NCBI GenBank assembly: GCA_030268105.1
Contig: BSDZ01000003.1
Span: 5,503,001-5,567,000 of the forward strand
Origin: Volvox africanus
Lineage: Eukaryota; Chlorophyta; Chlorophyceae; Chlamydomonadales; Volvocaceae
Length of the DNA: 64,000 nucleotides
Direction: 5' to 3'
The notes beneath the pieces were generated by a model, which had not been told where the DNA came from, ran no database searches, and saw only the letters and a list, made by a program, of their open reading frames with translations. This document shows, piece by piece, positions 11,377 to 23,800 of the stretch (positions within the stretch are counted from its first letter, which is position 1; each line of letters begins with the position of its first letter). The translations under genes were made by a program, and so were the position numbers.

Positions 11377-14300
11377 ATGCCTCGTCAGAACGGCTTTAGT
11401 ATCAAGCAGAATACTCCGGAAGCTGACAGGCTGGAACGTCGTGTACACGACCAATTAAAGCAAATATGGGATCCCGCAGCGGATGCAACGGTGGCCAAGT
11501 ACCTGACGGCCATGGTTGCTAAGGGCTATGACCGAAGGAAGATTTTTTCGCAACTCAAGCCCATACTGGATGAATCTATCACTGTTCAGCTTCTTGACTG
11601 GTAAGGGCTAGGTCGGAGGTTTTATTTGGCGTTGCTCTTCCCCTGCCATCTCGTTTGACAATCTGTCGCGCCGCTTCCCAGGCTTTACAAGCATCTTCGC
11701 TTGCATGGCAATGAATACCAAAGCACGGAGCTTCCAGCCAGGTCAGGCATTGCAGAAACGAAAGCGACTCAAACCTTGTGGCTTTTTTGGCCATCTCTCT
11801 TTTGGATTGAGTAACAAGATTCCAAAATTTGTTCACGTATTTGTAGCTCCAAGCCAGCTCCAAAGCCGCCCCCAAGTTTCCCACAAGTTGTGCCGACGGA
11901 GGAGGTAAGTTTGTGAGAAATCGCTTACCTAGATGGATTTTGTTTTGCCTCTTAGTGGTCTAAACTCATGTAGGTTGAGCTGAGGCTTGAGGACCTTGAA
12001 GCCCAGCAGCTCGAGGGTTCGGACCTTGAAGATGATGCCGAGGACGTCGACACAGCGGGGGTTTCTGCTAACCCAAATGCAGAAGGCTGTGGTCAGAGCA
12101 ATCGCATTGGTCAGGCGCAGCAATGTCAGCAGGAAAACAGAGGGACGGGTCAAGAGGGGCCCGCTCGGCAGGCTTTGCAAGCTGCGAACGCGCCCTGCGC
12201 TCCCGAGCAGAATGGAGCGCAAGCAATAGCAAAAGTCGAACGACGACATCGTGAGCCCATACCTGTACCAAATTTTTCGGAACACTCGTGGGCAAAAGCG
12301 TCGCGCACGGTGGGGGATGTTTACCCATCCTCCGAACAGCTCGCAGCAGCGCATGATGAAACCACGGCTGGGCCTGCACCTCAGCCCGCTGCAGTTCCTG
12401 AGCCTCTGCCTCCGCCTCGTGAAGATAAGCTCTCGCAGCAGCAGCAGCCCCCTGCTACTGCAGCAGATCGCCGGCGTTTAAAGTCCTCAGTCGTTCTTGA
12501 TTGGGAATCATGGCACAAGCAAAGGCAGCCTGCAGAAGAGCAGCGAGCCGCGAAGTCGTTGGCACAGCAAGGGAAGTTCGCAGGCCCAGAGCGGGCTCCA
12601 ATCTTGCCCCGCGGACCGCAGGAAGGGCAGGAACAAACAGCAAAACAACTGACCAGCCATCAGGAGCGGGAAGGCGGCCCAGACCGGGAACGAGAACGGG
12701 GCTCAGGGCCGAGCAGGCGCAAGGAGCCGCATGATGCAGAACTCGGGCGATCGGGATTACGGCTCCGGGATGGGGACGGGGACGTGGCGGGTCAGCGGCG
12801 AGGTTATGAGCTTGAGAGCGTTGGGAGGCCACGGAGGAGGGGCGGGGATTTGGTGCACCGCTCACGATCACGCTCGCGCTCACGATCGCCACGTGGTCGG
12901 CGACAGGGGCGTGCTCCGCTGGTGACCGCAAACCTGCTGCGGAATGCGCTCCGGGACGTAGATGGCCTGGCTTCAGGGTCCGGTGCCCGGGGGTCGAAGC
13001 CCAGCGTCTTCGAGCGCTTGGGTGTGAGTGGTGGAGCGGTGGAGATGACAGCCCCCCGTACATCGGCTTTGCAACGGCTGGCAGGTAAGGTAGCCGCGGC
13101 ACGGTTTCGCCCCTCCAGGGCATGATATATTGTGGCTATGGTATCTTCATTTCGGTCGTCAGCATATGTCTACTGTCACTTCACCCAATTAAGTTTGATA
13201 TTTCTCCTTAAGGAAGAAGGTATGATCCTTACCCACGCCGGCTGTCTCCCTTTAGACATGCTGATTGGTCAGATGTTCAGCATGAAATTGCACTTGAACC
13301 ATTTCTGTCCGCATGGCGTATAGGGCCAGAGAAGGCGGAGGTGACGGACACGACCGGCTCAGGCAGGAAGCGCGGCCCTGAGGATAAGGTGGATGCAGAC
13401 AAGGAGGCCCTCGGTTCGCCCACCAAAGTGGCCCGAGGCACCGTTGCGCATAGGCCCAGCACCGCTCCGCGTTCGAACTCTGCTCCTGGTGGCGTGCAGC
13501 CAACCAAGGCAGGCCTAGAGCATGCCCCAATGCCGGCGCCGACGGGGCCTGGTACCGCTCGGCACTCTTCGCAAACGCGGGATTCGGAAGTCGTGGCTGG
13601 CGGCCCAATCAGTAGCGAGGGGGGTCCTGCGGGGAAAACCCCATCAGTGCCTACTGCAGCTGACGCTGAGGTGGCCGGGGACCTCAAGGCATCCGAGCTG
13701 GAGGCTCTGCGCCAGCAGTTGTTGGCAATGCAGGAGAAGATTGCACGCATGGAAGCCGCTAAGGAACAGCTGCCGCAGCCGCAATCGCACCCGCAATCTC
13801 AGCCATGGCCGCAACCACTAGCACAGGTAGCGCAACAGGGCCAGAGTCAATTGGAACGGCAGCTGCAGTCGCAACCCCAGCTCCAGCCGCAGCTGCAGCC
13901 GGCCGCATCCTCCCGACCCCAGCCGCAGCTGCAAGGGCGGCCCCAGCCACTGCCAATTTCGCAATCGCAATCGGCACCTATGCAGCTGCAGCCGGCAACG
14001 GTGGTTAATGTTGTGCAGCCACACCACCATGTGCCCATTGCGGCCCGGCTGCAACCGCCGCGGGCCCCCGCTCCCCCGGCCGTGGCCATGGGTGTCCGCC
14101 CGGAAGGAGGGATGGCAGCGAGCTCGGGGGCAGGAGCCGGCAGTGCCGCCACCATTCTGCCCACATCCATGACGGATGTGGTCATTGAGGGTGGGTCGGG
14201 GTCACCACCGCGGCGACCGGCCTCGCAGCCGCCGGAGCCGGCACTCAAGGCAGACCAGCAGCGCCTTGCCGCAGCGAAGTTAGATGCCGATCTTCGGAGC

Positions 14301-15108
14301 GTGGTGGTGCAAAACGTGCATTTCCTGGCGAATTCGGAGGTCTTGGCTGCGCACTTCAGGTGGAACCGTATTCAGGGTATCTGGTTTCAGGTCCTAGTCC
14401 TGGCGCGTAATAGTGTAAGGAGCCCGTCAGTTGTAGAGTCGAAGATTAAATTTCGAATGCATTCTCGGACCGTTATTTAGCATTTTATGCCTTCGTCGTT
14501 GGGATGTGCTTTTCCTCGACGCGTCGGGCTCAGCTGTGTCCTTCCACTTACTGATATTCTCGCACCTTGGATTTTGCTGCTGTTGCCGTTCTACCTTCGC
14601 CCGTAAATACAGCGTCGCCGGGCCGGTCAAGAATGTCGCCATCGTCCATGACAAGGTTACGGGCCGGCCCACTGGCATGGCAGTTGTGGAGATGGCGACT
14701 GAACAGGGCACTCAGGCCGCCGCAGCGCTGTCAGGATCGTTGCTAATGGATTTACCTATCATCGTGACACTCAAGGCAGTTCTCATGCTGCAGGGGATTA
14801 ACTTGGCAGGCATAGAGGGGGCGGCACCCAGGCCGCCAGTTGGAGCGGGGCCTGCACATGTGCTGGGAGCACGTCTGAACCCGGCCGCGGCACCTTTCGT
14901 GCCTGCCCTGGCCGCGTTGGCGCCGGCAGGTGGTGGGCCGGGACGGGGTGCTGCGGGTGTGGTGAGGCCACCACCGGGCGCCGCTGGTGGCTTGCAGCCT
15001 TGGCCTAAGTTGGGCGCTGGGGGCCGGGGCCGGGCTTCGAATGTATGGGTCCGTGATGGCGCGCGGCCGGTGAACGCCGTCAGTTCAAATGTGACGGAGC
15101 GCAGCTAA
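11377..15108 (+). CDS. Nuclear RNA-binding protein: PWI-like domain, RS stretch, PABPN1-like RRM
   Basis: Six exons with consistent phase: 11377-11600, 11682-11741, 11847-11904, 11974-13084, 13213-14359, 14613-15108; predicted 1,031 residues. Residues 1-95 are helical (RLERRVHDQLKQIWDP, then LKPILDESITVQLLDWLYKH), resembling the PWI-like N-terminal domain of Nab2/ZC3H14-type poly(A)-RNA factors. A long acidic and Gln-rich linker follows, then an RS-like tract (HRSRSRSRSRSPRGRR, coded near 12860-12900) and a short SVFERLG motif. Exon 5 carries a helix (ELEALRQQLLAMQEKIARME) and a Gln/Pro-rich region. The RRM spans the exon 5/6 border: LRSVVVQNVHFLANSEVLAAHF, then GPVKNVAIVHDKVTGRPTGM, closest in style to PABPN1-like RRMs. 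The C-terminus is Gly/Ala/Pro-rich. The likely role is nuclear mRNA binding, polyadenylation or export; the exact orthologue is not recognised. Confidence 0.8.
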
Positions 15109-15933
15109 AGCATTTTTCGGACCCATTTACGATTGTATACCACTTGTGGTGGTCGGATGACCGTAGATGACGACGGTGTGTAGGGGTCAAGGGGTCAGGG
15201 CAGGACACGCAGGCCGCTGCAACTTTGTGAGGATAGCCTGCCCAATTGGTCCGTGATTGTGGCGCACCGGGCGGTGTTCATGCTGCAAAGTCTAACCTGA
15301 CAGATGATGTTTTGGAACGGCCAGGACAAGAACACGAGCGCTTGTAGCGTCAGTGGCCTGCACAACAATCCAACTTCCTGAAGTCGGCTGCAGCGATTTC
15401 TTATGGTGTCTGCGCCGATTAGTAACCGGCGAGGACGGGGTGCAGTGGATGCAAAGAGTCAAATGCTAGTAGCTTGGCAGTTGCTGCTTACGTTGGGCAC
15501 CGGGGGCCCCAGGCTTTCATATTGCGTGTCCGATATGATCGCAGTTAGCAGAGTGTGATGTATTTTGAAGATTTACAGGTGTGGCCGCATTGATGACAGG
15601 GGACGATGTCTTATGAACACGCTTTTGTTAAGGGGATTGATGGCTGAGGATGGTTCTCATGCTCTGCCGCAGCCGGATGGGATGGCTGATGATAGTCGAA
15701 ATCCACTGCTCAAGCTGCAGGCGGTTAACGCGCGGGGTTAGGTTTAGCCGGGATTGATACTCCGGTGCTCATGCCGGGTCCGGGGTCTGTGCACTTTGCA
15801 GGGAACTACCTAGTTGAGGCCTAAGCAAGCCAGGGGCCGGGGCCCAAGGTTCCCCCTAGCACGCAGTTGACTATATGGCTTAAACGTGGGGTTTGGGACA
15901 GCTGGACAAGACTGGATATAAACGGACGACAAA

Positions 15934-15938
15934 TGTAA
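15934..15938 (+). terminator. Candidate poly(A) signal TGTAA (RNA-binding protein gene)
   Basis: First clear + strand TGTAA after the stop at 15106-15108, which implies a 3' UTR of about 830 bases. Volvocine 3' UTRs are commonly this long. Confidence 0.4.
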
Positions 15939-15994
15939 TCAGACAGACGCAGACACGTGTCGGCAGATGCCAGGAGTTCAGACGCCGAAAGATA

Positions 15995-15999
15995 TTACA
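15995..15999 (-). terminator. Candidate poly(A) signal TGTAA (92-residue protein gene)
   Basis: TTACA on the + strand reads TGTAA on the minus strand, about 245 bases beyond the stop codon at 16242-16244. It faces the + strand signal at 15934. Confidence 0.45.
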
Positions 16000-16241
16000 G
16001 CATGAAATCTTTTTGGAAGCACCAAAAGACTACCGGTGCCATTCCACGTCGCGCGTAGCAAGACTCTCGACTTGCCCAAGTCTAACAAACGACCTCCACG
16101 GACAGGGTTGCGGATAAGCGAAGTATAGGCACCATCCAAGGCTGAACGACAATGTCAATAGATATAGAGGGCTAGCACAATTAATGCAGGATTTTCAGCG
16201 CAGCCTAGTTCGCCAATCAACGCCGGCTGCTCCGGGATGCC

Positions 16242-16597
16242 CTAATGGTGATGCGCCTTGCCATGCGCCTTGGCATGAAGCTCATCAAGCGCCGGAGGAA
16301 CGTCCGTCATGTGCGGCACCTGCGGTGAAGCACCAAGGTCGTCGGAAACATTCACGACATCCAAGACGGAAAGCCGCAATCTTCCTGTCGGAATACCTTG
16401 GGAGATGAAGTTGGATGACGCTCAGGATGCTGCAGGTAGATCACAGGCGTCGCATTATATTCAGCAGTGCTAATCTCCTTCGTCCCGAATGCAGGCCGCC
16501 CTGTGACGAATTGCAAGTAGAGCACTCCACCCACAAGGGCTGCAAACCCGGTAGGGAAGCTAAAGTTGGCCCTGGTAAAGTATGTGGAGTAGCTCAT
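16242..16597 (-). CDS. Small single-span membrane protein, 92 residues, function unknown
   Basis: Two exons, 16597-16397 and 16319-16242, spliced in phase 0 (AAG|GTATTC to CCGCAG|GTG), encode 92 residues. The start is MSYSTYFTRANFSFPTGF, followed by a hydrophobic segment (AALVGGVLYLQFV, about residues 19-32), then a soluble part. Exon 2 reads MTDVPPALDELHAKAHG and ends KAHHH with TAG. Short length, an N-terminal single span and a charged tail are typical of accessory subunits of mitochondrial respiratory complexes or ATP synthase, but I cannot name it. The exon 2 reading is supported by in-phase splicing and by a composition unlike noise. It lies head to head with the kinase gene (484 bp between start codons). 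Confidence 0.66.
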
Positions 16598-17081
16598 GAT
16601 GGAGTTGGGGGCCGACTAAAGCAGCAAGCGAACCGTGGATTCGTTGCCCGCAGTCAACCTTGTATCTCACAAATCTTGAAACAGGTGGCGTTTTGCAAGG
16701 GACTGGACACGAGTTTTTGTCGTTCGTAGCACGGCTTGTCCTGCAATGAGCAAGGACTTGGAACTATGCCATGCAAGTTATCCGTCGCCATTATTAATTG
16801 TTCTCCATACCCTTCGTTTTACCCAAGGAGGGGGAGCAACGAACTCATACCTAACTTTGGGAGGTGAACTCATTCTGGCCATTTTCTTTGGCCCCTATAC
16901 CCAATGCAAGGTTCTCCCAGGGAGTATGCTCGTTAGGTTCACGTACTTTGGGAAAACGTATGACATGTAGAAGGTCATCGTTATTGCTCCGCGCGTGGGC
17001 GGAATTTTTGCATGCCGACCGGTACTAGAGCGCCGATACCCGAAGCTTAAGCGTTGTTGACCTTTAAGCGTTTAATTCAAA
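16598..17081. other. Divergent intergenic region, probable shared promoter
   Basis: The 484 bases lie between the start codons of the 92-residue protein (-) and the NEK-like kinase (+). No other gene was seen, and no specific element can be assigned. Confidence 0.5.
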
Positions 17082-20000
17082 ATGGATTCGACTTCGACTA
17101 CATCGATGCTGCTGGATAGCACGAGGCCAGTCACTGGCAGAGGTACAGGCCGAGGTGGAAGCGTATGTACAGACACTGACGTGGGCAGTGACATGACGAG
17201 CGACATTACGTCTGGGGCCGCGTTCAGCCATGGGTCCCTCGCAGATTATCAGGTAACTCAGGAGGGCTATGGAGGGCGGCCCTCGTTCCTGCACTTCGGC
17301 GATTTACGGCTTCCTTCCACGGCAGTTGGACCGCTTGCTTGGGCGCGGCAAGTACTCGCAAGTCTACCTTGCGAGAGATCTTCAGACAGGGGATTTGGTA
17401 GCAATAAAAAGGGTAGGCGTGTTGATTTCTGTCGGACCATGGGGCTGTGGGTGACACTTTCGTGGGTGTTTTTAGTACCATAGCCTATTTGGCAGCATGC
17501 AACGGCACCAGAGACTGTGGTAAGCATGATTGAGTGCAGGAGATAACAGATGGTGCCAGATCTGCAGCTGTCTTGACGCTGACAGCAGTTGAATGGGTGG
17601 CGGCGGTGCGCGCGGAACCGATACCGTTGTTACGATTTTGACATGGTTATTGACACATAGGTTATATAAATGTATGTGTGTGTGTGTGTTTCAACCCCGA
17701 CTTGTTCAAGTACTCTGGTGATTGCAATGAGGCACTGCTGGGGGGCCTATGGTTCGCGGTGCTGATTGTGGAATGGCAAATAGTGGGCCAGTGGCATTGG
17801 CCCAATTCAGCATGGATATCAGCAGCCGCCGGCAAGCAGACACATGTGATACTTACACCATCCCTACGGCATCCAGAATTCAGTCCCAATGGCGATGGAC
17901 AATTCTGCGCGATGCCTTCCCAACCCTAGGCCCAGCTTTTCTTCCGGTCGCGTCATGGTCGGCACATGTGACTTACACCCGTGGGTCCCCTTCCTTTCGG
18001 TGCCGCCCGCCAACACGCAGGTGGAGATTTTCGACATGATGGATCAGGCCAGTCGCCAGGCATGTGTGAAGGAAGTGAAGATACTGCAGAACGTGGAGCA
18101 CCCCAATATCGTCAAGTGCTTCCGGTCCTTCCTGTCAAATGAGAACAATGAACTGGTCATTGTACTGGAGTGGGCGGAGGGGGGTGACCTGGGCCACGTC
18201 ATCAAGCAGCGCCAGGAGTCCGGGCAGGCGTTCAGTCCGGAACAGGTGTGGGTGCAGTTTCAGCAGGTGAGTAGGTGGAGAGGGGGCGGGGAGGGGAGGG
18301 GAGCCTGGGGCGCTTGGAATGGTGGGGGCGCGACTAGCACCACTTGGCTGCCTTCTCCACAGCAGGGACTCGTTGAGGTGGTCGCTGGCCACCTGTGTCC
18401 GGCACCTGGCAGGTTGGACGGTGTGGGCTTCGCGAAAGGGGTTGCGGCTTCTGCCTTGCATTGAGCGCAGCCTTGTGGGACACCGAGCTGCTACGGTGCG
18501 GCCCTGAAGACGGGCTGGAGCGGGCCAGAGCCTACATTTAATACACCCTGTATTACATTCAATACCATGCACCATACATTCAATACACCAGTCAATACAC
18601 CCTGTGAGGCAAGGCCAGCCAGGCGATATCGGTGTCGTTTCGCCCAACGGTACTTCGGTGCGTGTATTCCTAGGGCAGTTATCGATCGAAACTTAACATG
18701 ATTTGACAGCGTTGTCGTCCTACCCGCTCCTCCGCCTGTCGGGTTGGGCCTGGCACCGGTTCTCATGCGGATGGCGTGGTGCGATGGATGATGGGTTGGT
18801 GCGAGACACAGGTTTGCAGCGCACTGAAGCACATGCACGATCGGCGCATGATGCACCGCGACCTCAAGCCCTCCAACATCTTTGTCACCGCGTCTGGGGA
18901 CCTAAAGCTGGGTGACCTGGGGCTCAGTAGGTACTTCAGCAGCAGAACACTACAGGTGAGAGGCGCATGGGTCAATGGGCCGCTGGGTCCCCTTGCTGAG
19001 TTTGGGGACTCCGGAAGGCAGCGGGTTGTTCCTGCGGTCGGGTGCGGACTGGAGGGAAGCCGCACGCAAGCGACTGCTGTATGGACTGTGCTAGGGTGCA
19101 CATTTCAGGTTCTGATGTCGCTTTCCGTTGGCTGCGGGTGAACTACGTGGCGGTGGAACCATATGCCCTCGGCCGTGGACGAGCTGGGCAGAAGTTGTTA
19201 CTGGCTGGCATAATTTGCAGTAGGTCAGCAGCTACCGACCGTCCCGGTTTGAAGCGGCAAAACGTGCTGGCGGACGTAGAGGTGGTGTTTTGAGCAACCA
19301 GCTTCGAATCCTCTCTGCCAGCGATGCGGTCTGCCGCATCGTGGCCTAAGTCATGTTCTTTTTTTGGCACATATTGACCATTCTGGGTTTTCATTTTCGC
19401 ACCTTGGGATCTGACCCTCCTCCTCCTCCTCCTCCAGGCACAAACGACAGTGGGCACGCCCTACTACATGTCCCCGGTGAGTCTGTCGCGGCTGGATCAC
19501 TGTTGCACTTGCAAGAGCAGTCCCTAGGATGCACGGGCCTAGGAGGGAACCTGGCAAGCAACGGACCCATGGGACGCAGGCGCCCTCCCACGCGCGCGAA
19601 AAAGCAACGGATCTCACTATTCACCAAATCGAATAAGCTGGACACCCAGACGTACCCGCTGGCGGCACCCGCGCGGTAACCCAGGCTTTCCAGATGGCCT
19701 GTTGTGTCTTGACCAGGCTAAGCGGGAGGAATGTTCTTCGAATGCGGCTGGATGGAGCTGGGAATATGTTTGTGTACGTCGTCCCAGCCTGAGGTTATAA
19801 GGTGACCCTTGCGTCCTTGTTTTTCGTGTTGGCGCAGGAGGTTGTGCGCGGACAGCCGTACGATTTCAGTTCCGACATTTGGAGCCTAGGCTGCCTGCTG
19901 TACGAACTGATTGCACTCCGAAACCCTTTTTACAAGGTGGGCATCGTCCGTTAGACCGCCGATGCGGCTAGACCATAGCAGGGACATATTTGCTGAGGCC

Positions 20001-20890
20001 GTTGCCGTATCGCTTGCGACAACGCCACTGCCTGCACCATTTCTATGCGCCTCATTTCACGGATATCGCGATGAAGGCAGATTTCGGCTCGAGCATTGTT
20101 GGCATCTCGGCGCTCCCGGGCAATTGAACTCGGCTTTTGCATGCCAAACAACTCACCCGCTATGTCGCGAGCTCCCGGTGAACGAGGACATCGACTTGTG
20201 TGTGTGTATGAATCTGTGTGTATCGTGAGGTCGGTCTGCGGGGGATGCGCCATCCGCACCTGCAACTATGTCTGGTACTACCCAGGAGGCCAAAGGCGTT
20301 AGGGCCAATGCATTTTAAGTGGATGTCGTGTTAGGAACTTTTCCGGCCTAACTCCCCGTCTTCTCCACCGCACAACACAGGAGAACCAAAGTCTTTACGC
20401 GCTGGGCAAGCTCATCCAGAACTGCCAGTACGAGGCCCTCCCTCCTTCTGTGCCTGACGAGCTGCGCCAGCTGGTGTCCAGCATGTTGCAGCCACTGCCG
20501 CACTCCAGACCCACCATCACGCAGCTGGCAGCCTACGTCAACAGCTACCTAGCCCAGAAGCTCCCGCACACGCAGCAAAACCTCCAGCAGCAAGTGGGGC
20601 ACCAGCAACAATATCACCACCAGTATCTCTATATGCAGCCGCAGTGGCAGCCGGGGCTTCCTGTATCTGGGGGCGGCGCTGGGGGCGCCGGTGGAGGGGG
20701 CGGTGGAGGGGGCAGCAGCAGCAGTACCGGCGGGGCTAGGCAGGGCTCGGGGTCCGTGCACAGCGGCGGGGTTTCGTCGTCTACAGGTGGAGCTAGTGCA
20801 GGCATTGCCGGTGGAGATTTGGGTCTGGGCATAACGGGGCACAGTATTTGCTTGACGGGGAGAGGTCTGAACTCAACCCTCCCGCGGTAA
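17082..20890 (+). CDS. NEK6/7-like protein kinase
   Basis: Ser/Thr kinase of the NIMA-related family, which acts on spindle, microtubules and, in algae, cilium length and cell cycle. Seven phase-0 exons: 17082-17252, 17326-17412, 18021-18266, 18812-18955, 19438-19476, 19838-19936, 20381-20890; predicted 431 residues. The first 57 residues are a Ser/Thr/Asp-rich leader ending SLADYQ. The kinase domain follows: Gly loop LLGRGKYSQVYLA, VAIKR with the ATP Lys, VEIFDMMDQASRQACVKEV with the alphaC Glu, catalytic HRDLKPSN, then GDLGLSRYF. The last is DLG rather than DFG, as in NEK6/NEK7. The activation segment is VGTPYYMSPE and the F-helix SSDIWSLGCLLYE. After residue 335 come a Gln/His-rich part and a Gly/Ser-rich tail ending STLPR. 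Intron 1 is short (73 bases). All catalytic residues are present, so the kinase should be active. Confidence 0.9.
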
Positions 20891-23800
20891 GGCCAGGCAA
20901 CTCTGGACTGGGCCCCAGCTACGGCGTCCCAGAGCTACGGCGTAGCCGGGGCTTCGAATGTGCGCCGACGGGGGCAAGAGAGCTATGCTTCTGGAGCGAA
21001 CTGCTTTGCGGCGGCACGGCACATGCATCCGAGCTTGAGGTGGGCCAAGCGCGGGGCCGCGGCGGACGCTTCAGCCTGATCATTAACCAGACAGTAAGGC
21101 AGGAAGACAATGCCTCGCCCATTGGGGTTGACCGCAGAAGGCTTGGCAGCGTGTAAGCGAAGCAGCACTTGATTGACGAGGGCGGCGTAAAGCTGGATGC
21201 ATTCTTAATTAGTACTTGGACAGTCCAGGTCAGGGTCAGCTAGATGGCGCAGCAGGTGGGCATTGATTTGGCCAGAAGCAGTGCATGGCCTGGCGATTGT
21301 GCGCACTTGATGTGGCTATGCGACCGACACGGCACTGGTGGGACCGGCTTCATGTGCCAACTGGTTGTCGTTTATCACGATGGAGACTGCTTGACCGGGA
21401 CTTGGGACTTGCTTATTGGGACTTGGCTTTTGGCAGCTGGCAAGCCTTTGGGTTGGGCCGTTGATTAGCCAGGAGGCCCACTAGGCTTGGCTTGTCATTA
21501 CCGCAATGACGGCATGCCAGTGTGCCGCTGTCTTTGGGGGGCTGCTAGGAGCTGATCGACATGGAGCAGGTGGGGGTCGTGATGCGCGCAGCCCGCACCG
21601 ATTTTTGGCTGGCGGTGGCGGTTGCTTTAGTAAGGTGTCACACAAGTGACGCATCCCGCTGGCATCCCCAGCCCGCCGTGTCCGTCATTGCACGATACAA
21701 CGGAGTTATTCTTTGTCAAAGCACATGTTCCCTCACGACACGAGTGCAACCGCAGGTACGATAGCGATTGTGGGACTTGGGCCACGAACTTCATGCCTCA
21801 CGTATGGATGGCATGATGGAGGGAGGCAGCAGTGAAGAGCGGGGTACATGTCAGTCCTCAGGGAGCGATGAGGTCCACAATACCCCATATCTGCAGGCTC
21901 GCCACTGAATTTTACTTAAGTTGAGCCAATTGCGCGTGGGGTATGATCATCCAATAGCGGGCAGAGTTGTTGATTCTGGTGAGGGACTGGGGGAAGGCCT
22001 CATTGGTGTCACTCAGCACACACGGCTTAGGGAACGAGGGTTGAAACTTTATGTGCATGATTCCTGATGTGTATGTTTGCATATCGTACGCTTTAGGCAT
22101 TGTTGAGCTGCAGAGGCGAGGGCGCACCTGCTTGCGAACAAAGCCAGCGGTGAAAGAGCAGAAACCATCCGTGCCACGGCTTAAAAGTGTCACGGTTTAA
22201 CTGTTTTGCATCTGCATGGTCGGACTTTTAGGCTCCTAGACATTGAGGACCGTCGCCTTTTTGCGCCATCACAATTTCCATCACCTGCAACGTCCTCGGA
22301 CGGACGTGAGCGTGAATATTCATAATGTCGCGTGGGCTGAGGGCTGTAGTGTACGCGACCCGAGCATTGTGCAGCGAGTATTGACGTTAAAGTAATGACT
22401 CTTTGGGAGGCGCGTGCTTGCGTAGGTGACCCCCTGACTTCATCATTTAGGAAGCCTATTCAACTGCTGAGCTGTCAGCAACAATAATTACGACACAACT
22501 AGGCATAATGCATCTGGTGCGCACGTATGTGGATCGCAAACATGTGCACGTCTCCTCTGGTGCACGTTGTGCCAAGTGTGCAAACATAATCATATATCGA
22601 TTCGCAGACGCGGTGCCCACCTAGACGTGGTGCCCCTGGTGCCCCTTTTTCGTATCGGCTTACAGCGGTGGTCGGGCAAATGCTGATTGCTGAACCCATC
22701 TGAACCTTAGGTTCTCGCCGCAGCGGATACTCACACCCATTGTAGGCGCACATCACGTGACCAGCGACGCCATTACAGTGCGTGGTGCCGTTATCTCAAG
22801 AATAGTAACCGTCGCAACGCGGAATATGCCATATTAAGTCATCTAGGGGGCCCTGTCACTGTGTTTTCCAGCTGTCATGAATTCATTGTGATTTAGGGCA
22901 GATCCCCTGGAGGTTACTGGTACCTGCAAAAAAGACAACATCCAAGCGAGTCCGTTAAGGTGACGGCGCAAGGCGGATATGCAGCACCAGCGTCCCCCAC
23001 TTTCCCTGACACACTGGAAACCTAAATTCCAGGAGCAGCCTCCTACAGTGGGTCACAGCGCCATGACCGCCCTTGGCCGCCCAAACCAACAATCATCGCC
23101 CGTCCGGACAGGGAAGGAGGGCCGACAGCTCATCGTCCAATCAAGTCACACATAGTGCCGCAGCTGGCGGCCAGAATCTTCGGTAGCATGTTCGCACAGT
23201 CATTTTCCATAGCGGCTGGGAGAGACGCTTTAAGTAGGCGAGGCTGACACCCTGTGTCACATTATCGTCCTTTTTAGTCGATCAACACATTTTTGAACTT
23301 ATTCATCTATTTGAGGCGCTTCTCACCGACATATACATGTTGAGCTGCTGAAGGGAGCCACGAAGGGGGTGGTGTTGATTACGCAACGGGCCCGGGCCCA
23401 GGAGTCACGAAAGGGGAAAAAGATTGGCCCCAAGCGATTAGTCGAGAGAGGGCTGGATTGGATGGGTCATATCGATCCCCCATGGCCCATACCCCTCCAC
23501 TTGTCCTGATCTGACGTACCGCATGTACCCCCCTTCCCAAACCAGGCTTCTGATCCGTACTAGCCTTCGCACGAAGTCACAAGAACTGGATAGTCAGCTT
23601 AACGGCGTCGGCCAACCCCACTAGGCAACAGGGGCGCCTGTGCATGTGTATACAATATCCCGAAGCCAAACCAGCGTCCCCGCAGGTGAGGGATATCATG
23701 TACTTCACCCCACAAATTCCTTGCAGCAGGTGGGGCCCCTGAAACCATTGATGTGTGATTGGATGCGGGTACCCACGAAAGGACAGAGACCACGGCCTCA

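Larger units (their letters stand above)
15109..16241. other. Convergent intergenic region
   Basis: No coding sequence seen. The region is shared by the 3' ends of the RNA-binding gene (+) and the 92-residue gene (-), whose candidate poly(A) signals lie only about 60 bases apart. Confidence 0.55.

Noticed and set aside
19290..19320. cttcgaatcc, resembling a tRNA B box
   Set aside because: There is no A box or cloverleaf around it, and it lies in an intron of the kinase gene.
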